Source: an uncultured Clostridia bacterium
GTDB lineage: Bacteria; Bacillota; Clostridia; Christensenellales; Aristaeellaceae
NCBI GenBank assembly: GCA_946615495.1
Contig: CAMOHY010000007.1
Span: 1-23,289 of the forward strand
Length of the DNA: 23,289 nucleotides
Direction of reading: 5' to 3'
The notes below the pieces were generated by a model, which was given only the letters and a program-made list of their open reading frames with translations, was not told the origin of the DNA and did not search any database. Of the stretch, positions 8,000-16,176 are shown piece after piece; the first letter of the stretch is position 1; each line of letters starts with the position of its first letter. A program made the position numbers and the translations under genes.

Positions 8000-9691
8000 A
8001 TGAACTTTTTGCAGCCCCTGGGGGCAATCGGCTTTCTGGCTCCGGCGCTGATTCTGGCGCTGTATTTCCTGCGCCGGAAGCATACGGACCTGCCGGTGCC
8101 CTCTACCCTTTTGTGGCGGCAGACGGCGGAGGACGCAAGCGCCGCCCATCCCTTTCAGCGGCTGAGGAAAAACGCGCTGATGCTGCTGCAATTGCTCATT
8201 GCCGCGCTGCTGGCTTTTTCGCTCATGCGGCCCGCGCTGCCGGGCAGGGTGGCCGGGGAAACGGTGATGATTTTCGATTGCTCGGCCAGCATGCAGGCAA
8301 AGGAAAACGGCGTTTCCCGGCTGGAAACGGCGGTGGAAAAAGCGCGGGAGCATATAAACGCCATGCGGTCCGACGCTCCTTTGACCATCCTGAGCGTTGG
8401 CGGGGAAACAAGGCAGGCGCTGTCCCGGTCTTTGGACAGGAGCCTGGCGCGGGAAGCCCTTTCCTCTCTCCGCGCCGAAAACACGGGGGCGGACTTGAGC
8501 CCGGCGCTGTCCCTGGCCCGCGCCATGGACGCGGAGCTGGGCGGGGTCACGATCCTGATTTTTTCGGACAGCTTTTTTCCCCAGCCCGGCGTCACGGTGA
8601 TCGGCTGCGGCCAGGGCGCGGAAAACCGGGCCTTGCTTTCCTTCACGGCCGTGGGGGATACGGCGGTGGCGCGCATCGCCAATTATGGGAAGGACGCGGA
8701 GCTGACCGTGGAATGCTCCGCCGATGGCGCGCTGTGCGACGCTAAGCGGGTTTTTGCCGGGGAAGGCGAAAATGTGTCCGTCTTTTTCCGCGCGCCGGAA
8801 AACGCCCAAATCCTTCTTGCCCGTTTGGTGGACGAGGACGCCATCGAAACGGATAACGCCGCCTATTTCGTGCGGCGGGACGCGGGGGAAACCAAGGTGG
8901 CCCTGGCGGGCAGCAACACATTTCTGGAGCATGCCCTCCAATTGCGCCAGGATGTGCGCCTCATCCGCACGACCCAGGAGGAATGGGACGGCTTGGAGGG
9001 CGTAAAGCTATATGTGCGGGATGGGGACACGGTGGTTTTTTCCCGAAGCGCCGGTTTTCCGCCTGTAACCGCTGGGGAAGTCCAGGCGGCGGAGGACCCG
9101 CTTTCTCTGGCGTCCTCCGCGGGCGCGGAGGCTTTGACCCGGTATCTTACCCTGTCCGGCGTGGCTTTGCGTCAGTACCGGCCCCTGTCCGGCGGGGAGG
9201 CCTTCCTCCGCTGCGGGCAGGACGCCGTGGGCGTCTGGGGCGAGGATTGGGCGGCGCTGGGGTTTGATTTGCATGACAGCAACCTGCCGCTGAAATACGA
9301 TTTTCCCGTGATGATTCAGAATATTCTTTCTTACCTGGCCCCCCAGGATGAGGGCGTGAAGGACGGAAAATGCGGCCAAAGCCTGACGCTGAGCGCAGGC
9401 GGGCAGGTGACAACGCCCTTGGGCCGCACGCTTTTTGTGGAGGACATGGGCGTGTTTGCGGACACCGGGGAAGCCGGGCTGTACCGCCTGCGCGCGGAGG
9501 GAAAGGAATATCCCTTTGCCATGGTCATGGAGCCTGGGGAAAGCGATGTGCGCGCCGCCGCCGAAACCGTTTATGAGGGAGAAGCCGGCCCGCGTACGGG
9601 CCAGCAGGAAATAACGGGCTGGCTTTTGCTGGCCGCGCTTTTGCTCATTTTGCTGGAAGGAGGGCTGAGCCGCCGTGTGGGTGCATATTGA
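8000..9691 (+). CDS. BatA-type VWA domain membrane protein
   Basis: 563 residues. The N-terminus matches the BatA aerotolerance-type domain: a hydrophobic helix (about 8-25), then LRRKHTDLPVPSTLLW, then a second helix (about 54-72). A VWA domain starts near residue 88, with its metal site at Asp93 (DCSAS) and an ENTGADLSPAL segment that may give the Thr ligand region. The middle and C-terminal part (about 215-535) is beta-rich and outward-facing. A last membrane helix lies at about 540-557. The start follows an AGAGGAG site. The 3' end overlaps the next gene by 17 nt. With MoxR and DUF58 upstream, this protein is a likely membrane-side client or partner of the ATPase. The ligand is unknown. 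Confidence 0.88.
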   Translation: MNFLQPLGAIGFLAPALILALYFLRRKHTDLPVPSTLLWRQTAEDASAAHPFQRLRKNALMLLQLLIAALLAFSLMRPALPGRVAGETVMIFDCSASMQAKENGVSRLETAVEKAREHINAMRSDAPLTILSVGGETRQALSRSLDRSLAREALSSLRAENTGADLSPALSLARAMDAELGGVTILIFSDSFFPQPGVTVIGCGQGAENRALLSFTAVGDTAVARIANYGKDAELTVECSADGALCDAKRVFAGEGENVSVFFRAPENAQILLARLVDEDAIETDNAAYFVRRDAGETKVALAGSNTFLEHALQLRQDVRLIRTTQEEWDGLEGVKLYVRDGDTVVFSRSAGFPPVTAGEVQAAEDPLSLASSAGAEALTRYLTLSGVALRQYRPLSGGEAFLRCGQDAVGVWGEDWAALGFDLHDSNLPLKYDFPVMIQNILSYLAPQDEGVKDGKCGQSLTLSAGGQVTTPLGRTLFVEDMGVFADTGEAGLYRLRAEGKEYPFAMVMEPGESDVRAAAETVYEGEAGPRTGQQEITGWLLLAALLLILLEGGLSRRVGAY

Positions 9692-12320
9692 ACGGCTGGG
9701 GCTGCTGGGCGCTTTGACGGCGGTCATCGCCGCGGCGCTGTTTGCCATGCTGAAAAAGTATCCGGCCAAAACGCGCAAAGCCCGCCTGTCCCTTGGGCTG
9801 CACGGCGCGGCGGCGCTGCTTTGCGCCTTGGCGGTGTGCGGCTTTTCGGTGCTGGGAAGCAGCGGGGAAAAAGCTGCCTTTCTTTTGCTGGACGCTTCCG
9901 CTTCCGCCCTGCCCCAGCGGGATGAGATGATGCGGATGGCCAACGAAGCGCTCAAGGCCGCGCCAAGCGGACAGAAAACGGGCGTGATCGCCTTTGGAAA
10001 GGACGCTATGGTGGAGGCGCCGCTGAGCGATAAGCCCGCGCTCTCTTCCTTGGAAAGCGGCGTAGACGCTGATGGCAGCGACCTGGGCGCGGCCCTTTCC
10101 CTGGCCGGGGCCCTGCTGCCCTCCGACGCGGCCGGAACGGTGGCCGTGATTACCGATGGACTCATTGACCAGGCGGACGCGGCGGCCCTGGCTGCGCGGG
10201 GCATTCCGGTTCGCATCCTCAAGGCGCAGGGCGCGGCGGAGGCGGACGCCCAGGTATCCAAGGTGGAAGCGCCTTCCGTGGTCTATCAGGGCCAGGCCTT
10301 TTCCGTCACCGTCACGGTGGACAGCAACCGGGAAGGGGAAGCCACGCTGCTGCTTTCCTCCAACCGAGCGTCCCAGGACGCGCGGGACGTGGTGCTGAGG
10401 AAGGGGGAAAACGTGTTCACCTTTTCCGGCGTGGCGGCGGAAGCCGGCGTGGCCACCTACGAAGCCCAAATCGTGCTCCCCGGCGACACCGTGGGGGCCA
10501 ATAACCGGCTGGGCGCGTATATGGCGGTGCAGGGCGCGCCCCATATCCTGATTGCGGAGGGCCGGGATAGCGCGGGCCGGGAGCTGAAGAAGCTGCTTGA
10601 GGCCGCGGGCATGAACTGCACGGTGATTTCCTCCGGCGAAATTCCCAAGGAAGCCGCGTCCCTGCGGGCCTACCATGCCATTGCCCTGTGCGATGTGGAT
10701 GCGGATGAATTAAGCGATAATCAGCTTTCCGCCCTTCAGGACGCGGTGCGCACCCTGGGCCGCGGGCTGGCGGTTTTTGGCGGCAGCCAAAGCTACGCCC
10801 TGGGCGGCTACCGGGGAAGCAGTCTGGAAGATATGCTGCCGGTTACCATAGACGTAAAGTCCACAGTGAATATCCCGTCCCTTTCCCTGGTGCTGGCCCT
10901 GGATAAATCGGGCTCTATGACGGAGGGCCGCTACGGCGTCACGCGGCTGGAGGTGGCCAAGGAGGCCGCGGCCAGGGCCGCCGAAGTGCTGCTGCCCACC
11001 GATGAAATCGGCGTTATCGCCTTTGATGATTCGGCCCAATGGGTGGTGCGGCTGCAAAAGGCCGAAAATCTGGAGGCTATTCAGCAGCAAATCGGCACCA
11101 TCCGGCCCGGCGGCGGCACGGCGTTCTATTCGCCGCTCCTTGCGGCGTACGAGGCGCTTTCCGAATCCGGCGCCGCGAAAAAACACGTGATTTTCCTCAC
11201 CGACGGCGAACCGGGCGATCAGGGCTTTGAGCCGGTGATCCGGGCCATGGCGGAGGGAGGCATCACGCTGACCACGGTGGCCGTTGGCACCGGGGCCAAT
11301 GAGCGGCTGCTGACGGCCATGGCCGAGGAAGGCGGCGGCCGGGCCTGGAGCGCCAATGAGTTTGACAATGTGCCCAAGATTTTTACCAAGGAAACCATGA
11401 TGCTTTCCGGCGCGTACATTCAAAACCGGGTGTTCACCCCCATCGTGACGGAAGCGGGCCCGCTTACGGATTTTGCGGGCTTCCCGCAGCTTACGGGCTA
11501 CCTGGGCACCACGGAAAAGCCCTTGGCCACCGTGAGCCTGATGAGCGACCGGGAGGAACCCATTCTGGCCTGGTGGCAGTACGGCGCGGGCCGGGTGATT
11601 TGCTGGACCAGCGATATCGCCGGCGATTGGTCCGAAAGCTTCCTTCTGTGGGACCAGGCCTCCGCTTTTTTCGGCAATGTGCTTTCCCAGGTGCTGCCCG
11701 CGGGGCAGCAGGCAGGAAAAATGGAGGTGGACGGCGATACGCTGCGCTATACCGCGCCGGAGGCCTCCCCCTTTGGCTCGGCAGCAGCCACCGTTCTTTT
11801 GCCGGACGGCAGGCAGGAAACGCTTGCCCTGTCCGCCGTTTCCCCGGACACCTATGAAGCCCTTTTGCCCGACGCGGGCCCCGGCGCATATGCGGTGACG
11901 GTGGAATACCGGGAGGGGGACCATGCGCCCCTCACGCTGGAGGGCGGCGCGGTCAAAAGCTATTCCAGGGAATACGATTTGCGCTTCGCGGCGGGCGACG
12001 CCCTGGAGCGCCTGGCCCGGCAAACGGGCGGCAGCATTGTGGAAAGTCCGGAGGAATTGTTTCAGGGCGCCGCCAACCAGGCCGTGGCCCGGCGGGATAT
12101 GGCAAGGCCGTGCATGCTGCTGGCCCTGTGCCTGTTTACGCTGGATGTGGCGCAGCGCCGCCTGCCCTGGGAAAAGTGGCTGCACAGGGCGGAAAAGGAA
12201 GAAAGAAAGGAAGCAAAGCCCAAGGCGCGGCCCGACAGGAAAAAGCCTGCCCCCAAGCAGAGCCAGGGGCAGACGGCGGATGAACTGTGGCAGGCTATGC
12301 AAAAGAAAAAACGGATGTGA
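9675..12320 (+). CDS. Large membrane protein with two VWA domains and GATase-like region
   Basis: 881 residues from a GTG start at 9675, chosen because AAGGAGGG sits 10 nt upstream and the first membrane helix (about 8-26) would be lost with a later start. A second helix is at about 41-60. A first VWA-like domain begins with D73-ASAS. Residues about 195-285 look like an Ig-like beta domain. Residues 289-390 (starting PHILIAEG) resemble the amidotransferase-like fold seen in such proteins. A second, canonical VWA domain follows with Asp410 (DKSGSM), Thr482 (GGGTAF) and Asp510 (TDGEP), a complete MIDAS set. A further beta-rich part leads to a C-terminal helix at about 812-828 and a very basic cytoplasmic tail. 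The gene overlaps the BatA-type gene by 17 nt. It is probably the main outward-facing adhesion or assembly subunit. Confidence 0.87.
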   Translation: MWVHIERLGLLGALTAVIAAALFAMLKKYPAKTRKARLSLGLHGAAALLCALAVCGFSVLGSSGEKAAFLLLDASASALPQRDEMMRMANEALKAAPSGQKTGVIAFGKDAMVEAPLSDKPALSSLESGVDADGSDLGAALSLAGALLPSDAAGTVAVITDGLIDQADAAALAARGIPVRILKAQGAAEADAQVSKVEAPSVVYQGQAFSVTVTVDSNREGEATLLLSSNRASQDARDVVLRKGENVFTFSGVAAEAGVATYEAQIVLPGDTVGANNRLGAYMAVQGAPHILIAEGRDSAGRELKKLLEAAGMNCTVISSGEIPKEAASLRAYHAIALCDVDADELSDNQLSALQDAVRTLGRGLAVFGGSQSYALGGYRGSSLEDMLPVTIDVKSTVNIPSLSLVLALDKSGSMTEGRYGVTRLEVAKEAAARAAEVLLPTDEIGVIAFDDSAQWVVRLQKAENLEAIQQQIGTIRPGGGTAFYSPLLAAYEALSESGAAKKHVIFLTDGEPGDQGFEPVIRAMAEGGITLTTVAVGTGANERLLTAMAEEGGGRAWSANEFDNVPKIFTKETMMLSGAYIQNRVFTPIVTEAGPLTDFAGFPQLTGYLGTTEKPLATVSLMSDREEPILAWWQYGAGRVICWTSDIAGDWSESFLLWDQASAFFGNVLSQVLPAGQQAGKMEVDGDTLRYTAPEASPFGSAAATVLLPDGRQETLALSAVSPDTYEALLPDAGPGAYAVTVEYREGDHAPLTLEGGAVKSYSREYDLRFAAGDALERLARQTGGSIVESPEELFQGAANQAVARRDMARPCMLLALCLFTLDVAQRRLPWEKWLHRAEKEERKEAKPKARPDRKKPAPKQSQGQTADELWQAMQKKKRM

Positions 12321-12327
12321 AATATAC

Positions 12328-13005
12328 ATGAAGCTGTATGACGAAGTGATTTCCGGCGCCTTTCTGCGCAGGCCCAACCGGTTTATCGCTCACGTGGAAA
12401 CGGAAAACGGCGTGGAAATCTGCCACGTAAAGAACACGGGCCGGTGCGCGGAGCTGCTGATTCCCGGCGCCCGCGTCACCCTTTCCGTGAGCCATCAGCC
12501 CAAGCGGAAAACCCGGTGCGACCTGGTGGCGGTGGAAAAGGGCCGCCTGTTCATCAACATGGACAGCCAAGCCCCCAACCGCGCCGCCCAGGAAGCGCTG
12601 CCCCGCCTGTTTCCGGGGCTCACCCTCCTGCGGCCGGAAACGGTTTTCGGCGCGTCCCGGCTGGATTTTTATTTGGAGCAGGGGGAAAAGAAAACCTTCG
12701 TGGAGGTGAAGGGCGTAACCTTAGAGGAAAACGGCGCCGCCCTGTTTCCCGACGCGCCCACGGAGCGGGGCGTAAAGCATTTGAAGGAATTGGAAAAATG
12801 TGTTTTGGCAGGGTATGGGGCGGCGGCGCTGTTCGTTATCCAAATGCGGGGCCCTACCCGCTTTTCGCCCAATTGGAACACCCATCCCGCCTTCGGGGAA
12901 GCCCTTCGCCATGCGAATCAGGCGGGCGTCCGGCTGTTGGCCTACGATTGCCTGGTCACGCCCGATTCCATGACGCTGCATGAACCGGTGCCGGTTATAC
13001 TGTGA
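12328..13005 (+). CDS. sfsA: SfsA family protein (sugar fermentation stimulation protein)
   Basis: 225 residues, close to the usual 230-235. Family motifs seen are VKNTGRC-x-ELL-x-PG near the N-terminus, SRLDFYLE, FVEVKGVTLEE, and LFPDAPTERGVKHL. The N-terminal part resembles an OB-type nucleic-acid-binding fold. The Asp in SRLDF with Glu/Lys in VEVKG fits a PD-(D/E)XK nuclease-like core. E. coli SfsA was first linked to maltose metabolism and is described as a DNA-binding/nuclease-like protein; the physiological role is unsettled. The ATG at 12328 is chosen because the family begins here; the open frame further upstream lies wholly inside the previous gene. The gap to that gene is 7 nt with only a weak binding site, so translation may be coupled. 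Confidence 0.93.
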   Translation: MKLYDEVISGAFLRRPNRFIAHVETENGVEICHVKNTGRCAELLIPGARVTLSVSHQPKRKTRCDLVAVEKGRLFINMDSQAPNRAAQEALPRLFPGLTLLRPETVFGASRLDFYLEQGEKKTFVEVKGVTLEENGAALFPDAPTERGVKHLKELEKCVLAGYGAAALFVIQMRGPTRFSPNWNTHPAFGEALRHANQAGVRLLAYDCLVTPDSMTLHEPVPVIL

Positions 13006-13035
13006 TGGTCGGCGTCATACCCTTCGGGAGCCGCC
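12998..13035 (+). repeat. 38-nt direct repeat, copy 1 (overlaps the sfsA stop)
   Basis: Identical over 38 nt to 13075-13112, with a 77-nt period. It starts inside the last codons of sfsA and includes the TGA stop. In this copy, 13008-13014 can pair with 13032-13038 (7 bp), with an inner CCC-TTC-GGG mini-stem, so the transcript would fold. Confidence 0.9.
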
Positions 13036-13074
13036 GACACGCGCCACGGCTACGCCCGTGCGCTCATCCCTATG

Positions 13075-13112
13075 TACTGTGATGGTCGGCGTCATACCCT
13101 TCGGGAGCCGCC
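13075..13112 (+). repeat. 38-nt direct repeat, copy 2
   Basis: Second perfect copy, in the noncoding space after sfsA. The 39-nt spacer between copies (13036-13074) contains another inverted repeat, CACGG at 13045-13049 with CCGTG at 13056-13060. The outer stem of copy 2 is shorter because the bases after GCCGCC differ. The arrangement resembles a small REP/BIME-like or dispersed repeat, but no third copy was seen in this window. Confidence 0.9.
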
Positions 13113-13190
13113 CAAACAGACAATCTTTCTGCGGCAGATTTCCTCATCAATGCTTTCTCATTCATATTGTAGCCTATGAATTCATAGAAA

Positions 13191-13240
13191 AAGCAGCGTT
13201 TTTTCAGGCTCTTTCGCTTGAAAAACGCTGCTTATCTTTT
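13191..13240. terminator. Bidirectional terminator between sfsA and the oligopeptide ABC operon
   Basis: A 15-bp stem (13191-13206 with 13219-13233, one bulged T) encloses a 12-nt loop. T-rich runs follow on both strands: ATCTTTTTT on +, and a T-run on - from the A-tract before 13191. It can end both convergent operons. A perfect 14-nt palindrome (13174-13187) lies just to its left. Confidence 0.85.
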
Positions 13241-13244
13241 TTCT

Positions 13245-14225
13245 TTATTTCCCGCTGCAAAGCGGGCAGGCGACAAAATGGCCGGGGCGCACTTCCTGCC
13301 AGGCGGGCGGGGCGGCGGCGCAGCCGGGGCAGGCCTGGGGGCAGCGTGTGTGGAACACGCAGCCGGAGGGCGGGTCAATGGGGGAGGGCAGATCGCCTTC
13401 CAGAACGATGCGCCGGGTGGTGTCCCGCGGGTCAATGGAGGGCACGGCGCTCATGAGCGTGCGGGTGTAGGGGTGAAGGGGATGGGCGAACAGCTCGTCC
13501 GTGTCCGCCTGCTCCACCAGATGGCCCAGGTACATAACGCCCACCCGGTCGGAAATGTACTTGATAACGCTCATATCGTGGGAGATGAAAACGTAGCTCA
13601 GGCCCCGCTGCTGCTGCAAATCCCTGAGCAGATTGATGATTTGGGACTGGATGGACACATCCAGGGCAGACACGGGCTCATCGCAGATAATGACCTTAGG
13701 ATCCAGAATCAAGGCCCTGGCCAGGCCGATGCGCTGGCGCTGGCCGCCGGAAAACTCATGGGGATAACGGAAAAAATGCTCCTTCAGCATGCCAACCTGG
13801 CCCAAAATATCCATGGCGCGGGCCATGCGCTCATCCCTATTTTGCCCGATATGATGGATGGCTTGCACCTCCATGAGCATGCTGCCAATGCGCTGGCGGG
13901 GGTTTAAGGAGGTGTAAGGGTCCTGAAACACGATTTGGATATCCCGGCGGAAGCGCAGCATTTCTTTTTCGCTCAGGTGGGAAATATCGGCGCCGAAGAG
14001 GGAAACGGTGCCGGCGGTAGGCTCCAGCAGGCGCACCAGCGTGCGGCCGAAGGTGGATTTGCCGCAGCCGCTTTCGCCCACCAGGCCGTAGGTTTCGCCC
14101 GCCTTTAGGTTCAGGCTCACGCCCTCCACGGCCTTAACGTGGTTCACCACCCGGCCCAGGGCGTTGCGCACGGGAAACCAGGTGGACACCTGCTGTGCGC
14201 TTAGAACGATGGAAGCGTCAGGCAT
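13245..14225 (-). CDS. Oligopeptide/dipeptide ABC transporter ATP-binding protein, F-type
   Basis: 326 residues. Walker A is GESGCGKS at 50-57, the signature is FSGGQRQR, and Walker B is VIICDEPVSALD. The C-terminal oligopeptide-transporter extension is present (HPLHPYTRTLMSAVP), followed by a cysteine cluster of the form C-x5-CPQACPGC. Such Cys in Dpp/Opp ATPases can bind an iron-sulfur cluster in some studied members; whether this one does is inference. It is the last gene of the operon. The start overlaps the D-type ATPase stop by 8 nt and has its own GGAGG site 7 nt upstream. It pairs with the D-type ATPase to energise peptide uptake. Peptide specificity (di-, oligo-, or even nickel) cannot be fixed from sequence alone. 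Confidence 0.94.
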   Translation of the reverse strand: MPDASIVLSAQQVSTWFPVRNALGRVVNHVKAVEGVSLNLKAGETYGLVGESGCGKSTFGRTLVRLLEPTAGTVSLFGADISHLSEKEMLRFRRDIQIVFQDPYTSLNPRQRIGSMLMEVQAIHHIGQNRDERMARAMDILGQVGMLKEHFFRYPHEFSGGQRQRIGLARALILDPKVIICDEPVSALDVSIQSQIINLLRDLQQQRGLSYVFISHDMSVIKYISDRVGVMYLGHLVEQADTDELFAHPLHPYTRTLMSAVPSIDPRDTTRRIVLEGDLPSPIDPPSGCVFHTRCPQACPGCAAAPPAWQEVRPGHFVACPLCSGK

Positions 14226-15210
14226 GGGAAGCCTCCTTTTCCACGGCGCGCCAGCAGCGCACCCGTTGGCCGTTTTCCATGGCTGTCAGTTCAGGCATAG
14301 CGGAGCGGCAAGGACCGGTGGCGTAGGGGCAGCGGGGGGCAAAGCGGCAGCCCTGAGGCATTTGGTGCAGCAGGGGCACCGTGCCCGAAATCACATGCAG
14401 CCTTTCCCGGCGGTCGCCCTCCAGCCGGGGAATGGAGGAAAGCAGCCCCTGGGTGTAGGGGTGCAGGGGACGGTCAAACAAATCCGGCACGCCGCCCTCC
14501 TCCACAATCTGCCCCAGGTACATGACCGCTACCCGCTGGCAGGTTTGGGCCACCACGGCCAAATCATGGGTGATAAGGATAACGCCCATTTCCATTTGCC
14601 GGTTCAAATCCACGATCAAATCCATAATTTGGGCCTGAATGGTCACGTCCAGGGCGGTGGTGGGTTCATCGGCGATGAGCAGCTTGGGCCGGCAGGCCAA
14701 GGCGATGGCGATCATGACCCTTTGGCGCATGCCGCCGGACAGCTCGTGGGGATATTGCTCCATGCGCTTTTCCGGGGCAGGAATGCCCACCAATTGCAGC
14801 ATTTTCAGCGCCTGCTGCCAGGCCTCGGCCCGCTTTAGGCGCTGATGGATGCGCAGGGGCTCCATCAATTGGTCGCTGATCTTGAGCACCGGGTTCAGGG
14901 AGGACAGGGCGTCCTGAAAAATCATGGAGATTTCGCTGCCGCGGATATGCTGCATTTGGCGGTAGGGAATACTTAGCAGGCTTTTGCCGTTCAAAATGAT
15001 TTCCCCGGTATACCGGGCCACCCGTTTTTCCTCGTATAAGCGCATGATGGACTGGCTGGTGACGCTTTTGCCGCAGCCGCTTTCGCCCACGATGCCCAAA
15101 ATTTCGCCCCGGTACACCTGGAAGGTTACGCCGTCGATGGCCTTGAGCCAGCCCCGGTCCGTTTTAAAGGAGGTGCTCAGGCCATTCACCTGCAAAATCG
15201 TTTCTTTCAT
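14218..15210 (-). CDS. Oligopeptide/dipeptide ABC transporter ATP-binding protein, D-type
   Basis: 330 residues. Walker A is GESGCGKS at 42-49, the signature is LSGGMRQR, and Walker B is LLIADEPTTALD. The switch histidine lies in ITHD. The family extension contains RPLHPYTQGLLSSIP and a cysteine set CRFAPRCPYATGPC near the C-terminus. It should form the cytoplasmic ATPase heterodimer with the F-type protein encoded by the overlapping next gene. An AGGAGCG binding site precedes the ATG in a 13-nt gap after the C-type permease gene. The fused D-then-F order is standard for Dpp/Opp operons. Confidence 0.94.
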   Translation of the reverse strand: MKETILQVNGLSTSFKTDRGWLKAIDGVTFQVYRGEILGIVGESGCGKSVTSQSIMRLYEEKRVARYTGEIILNGKSLLSIPYRQMQHIRGSEISMIFQDALSSLNPVLKISDQLMEPLRIHQRLKRAEAWQQALKMLQLVGIPAPEKRMEQYPHELSGGMRQRVMIAIALACRPKLLIADEPTTALDVTIQAQIMDLIVDLNRQMEMGVILITHDLAVVAQTCQRVAVMYLGQIVEEGGVPDLFDRPLHPYTQGLLSSIPRLEGDRRERLHVISGTVPLLHQMPQGCRFAPRCPYATGPCRSAMPELTAMENGQRVRCWRAVEKEASHA

Positions 15211-15223
15211 GGCACGCTCCTTT

Positions 15224-16141
15224 TTACCGGCCGGACAGGGGGTCGATCAGGTCCCGCAGGCCGTCGCCGAACAGGTTAAAGCCCAGCACGGACAGGGCGG
15301 TAAAGATGGCGGGAAAAACCACCAGCCACCAGCCGTTGTAAATGTAGCTGCGGGCTTCCTTGAGCATGCCGCCCCAGCTGGGCGCGGGAATGGGTATGCC
15401 CGCCCCCAAAAAGCTCAGGGAGGCTTCGGAAATGATGGCGGTAGCGAAGGTGAAGGTCATTTGCACGATGATGGGGGAAAGGATATTGGGCATCACATGC
15501 CGCCACAGGATGCGGAAACGGCTGGCCCCCGCGGCGCGCATGGCCTCCACATAGGTTTGCTCCCGCACCAGCAGCGCCTGGGACCGGGCGATGCGGGCCA
15601 CCCCCGGAATGCTTACGATGGTGAGGCTGATGATAACATTCTGCATATTCGCGCCCAGCACGGCCATGAGGGTAATGGCCAGCAGGATATTGGGAATGGC
15701 CTTCAGCCCATCGCAGATGCGCATAAGGATATTGTCCAATATGGGGTTCACCGTGGCGTACAGGCCCACGGTGGCGCCGATCAGGGCAGACAGAAGGCCC
15801 ACCAAAAAGCCCACCGTCATGGAAATGCGCGCCCCGTAAAGCACCCTGGCGAACACATCCCGGTTCACGTTGTCCGTGCCGAAGGGATGCGCGGCGGAGG
15901 GCGGCTGCAGCCGCATTTCCCGGCCCAGGCTGGTGTAGGGGTCCACCCCCAGCGCCCCGGTAATGAGGGGAGCGAACAGGGCGGTGAGCAGCATCAAAAG
16001 CACAATCACCAGCCCGACGACGGACAGGCCGTTGTGCAAAAACCGGCGAATATTCACCATCCGCTGTTCCCGAATCAGCTCCCGGCGCACCTGACGCAGG
16101 GCATCGCGGCTCATGGATGGGGAAGAAGAGTGACCTTGCAT
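15224..16141 (-). CDS. Oligopeptide/dipeptide ABC transporter permease, C-type
   Basis: 305 residues from the ATG at 16141. Longer in-frame starts exist up to 16204, but only this one has a GGAGG site (16149-16153) at 7-nt spacing, and it leaves a 35-nt gap after the B-type gene instead of an overlap. The N-terminal cytoplasmic segment (1-37, basic) leads into the first membrane helix (about 38-60). The Opp/Dpp C-type family has six helices. The inner-membrane EAA coupling loop reads AAGASRFRILWRHVMPN. An outward loop after helix one includes HPFGTDNVNRDVF, a C-type permease hallmark. It partners with the B-type permease to form the channel. Confidence 0.93.
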   Translation of the reverse strand: MQGHSSSPSMSRDALRQVRRELIREQRMVNIRRFLHNGLSVVGLVIVLLMLLTALFAPLITGALGVDPYTSLGREMRLQPPSAAHPFGTDNVNRDVFARVLYGARISMTVGFLVGLLSALIGATVGLYATVNPILDNILMRICDGLKAIPNILLAITLMAVLGANMQNVIISLTIVSIPGVARIARSQALLVREQTYVEAMRAAGASRFRILWRHVMPNILSPIIVQMTFTFATAIISEASLSFLGAGIPIPAPSWGGMLKEARSYIYNGWWLVVFPAIFTALSVLGFNLFGDGLRDLIDPLSGR

Positions 16142-16148
16142 GGCAAAT

Positions 16149-16153
16149 CCTCC
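16149..16153 (-). promoter_or_regulatory. Ribosome binding site deciding the C-type permease start
   Basis: GGAGG seven bases before the ATG at 16141. The longer candidate starts lie upstream of this site and lack one. Confidence 0.8.
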
Positions 16154-16176
16154 AAGCAGCATGGTGGGCAAAAGAA

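Noticed and set aside
12998..13112. CRISPR-like array
   Set aside because: Only two repeat copies with one spacer, the repeat overlaps a coding end, the spacer itself is structured, and no cas genes are present.
13174..13187. 14-nt perfect palindrome next to the bidirectional terminator
   Set aside because: About one 14-nt palindrome is expected by chance here, and there is no promoter nearby for it to control.
12980..13456. 158-codon + frame running through the 38-nt repeats and terminator
   Set aside because: It overlaps the sfsA end, a strong terminator and the F-type ATPase gene. No binding site or domain was seen.
13825..13840. 15-nt match to the spacer between the 38-nt repeats (TGCGCTCATCCCTAT)
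   Set aside because: It lies inside the F-type ATPase coding sequence, where it encodes ordinary residues. One such match in a window of this size is compatible with chance.
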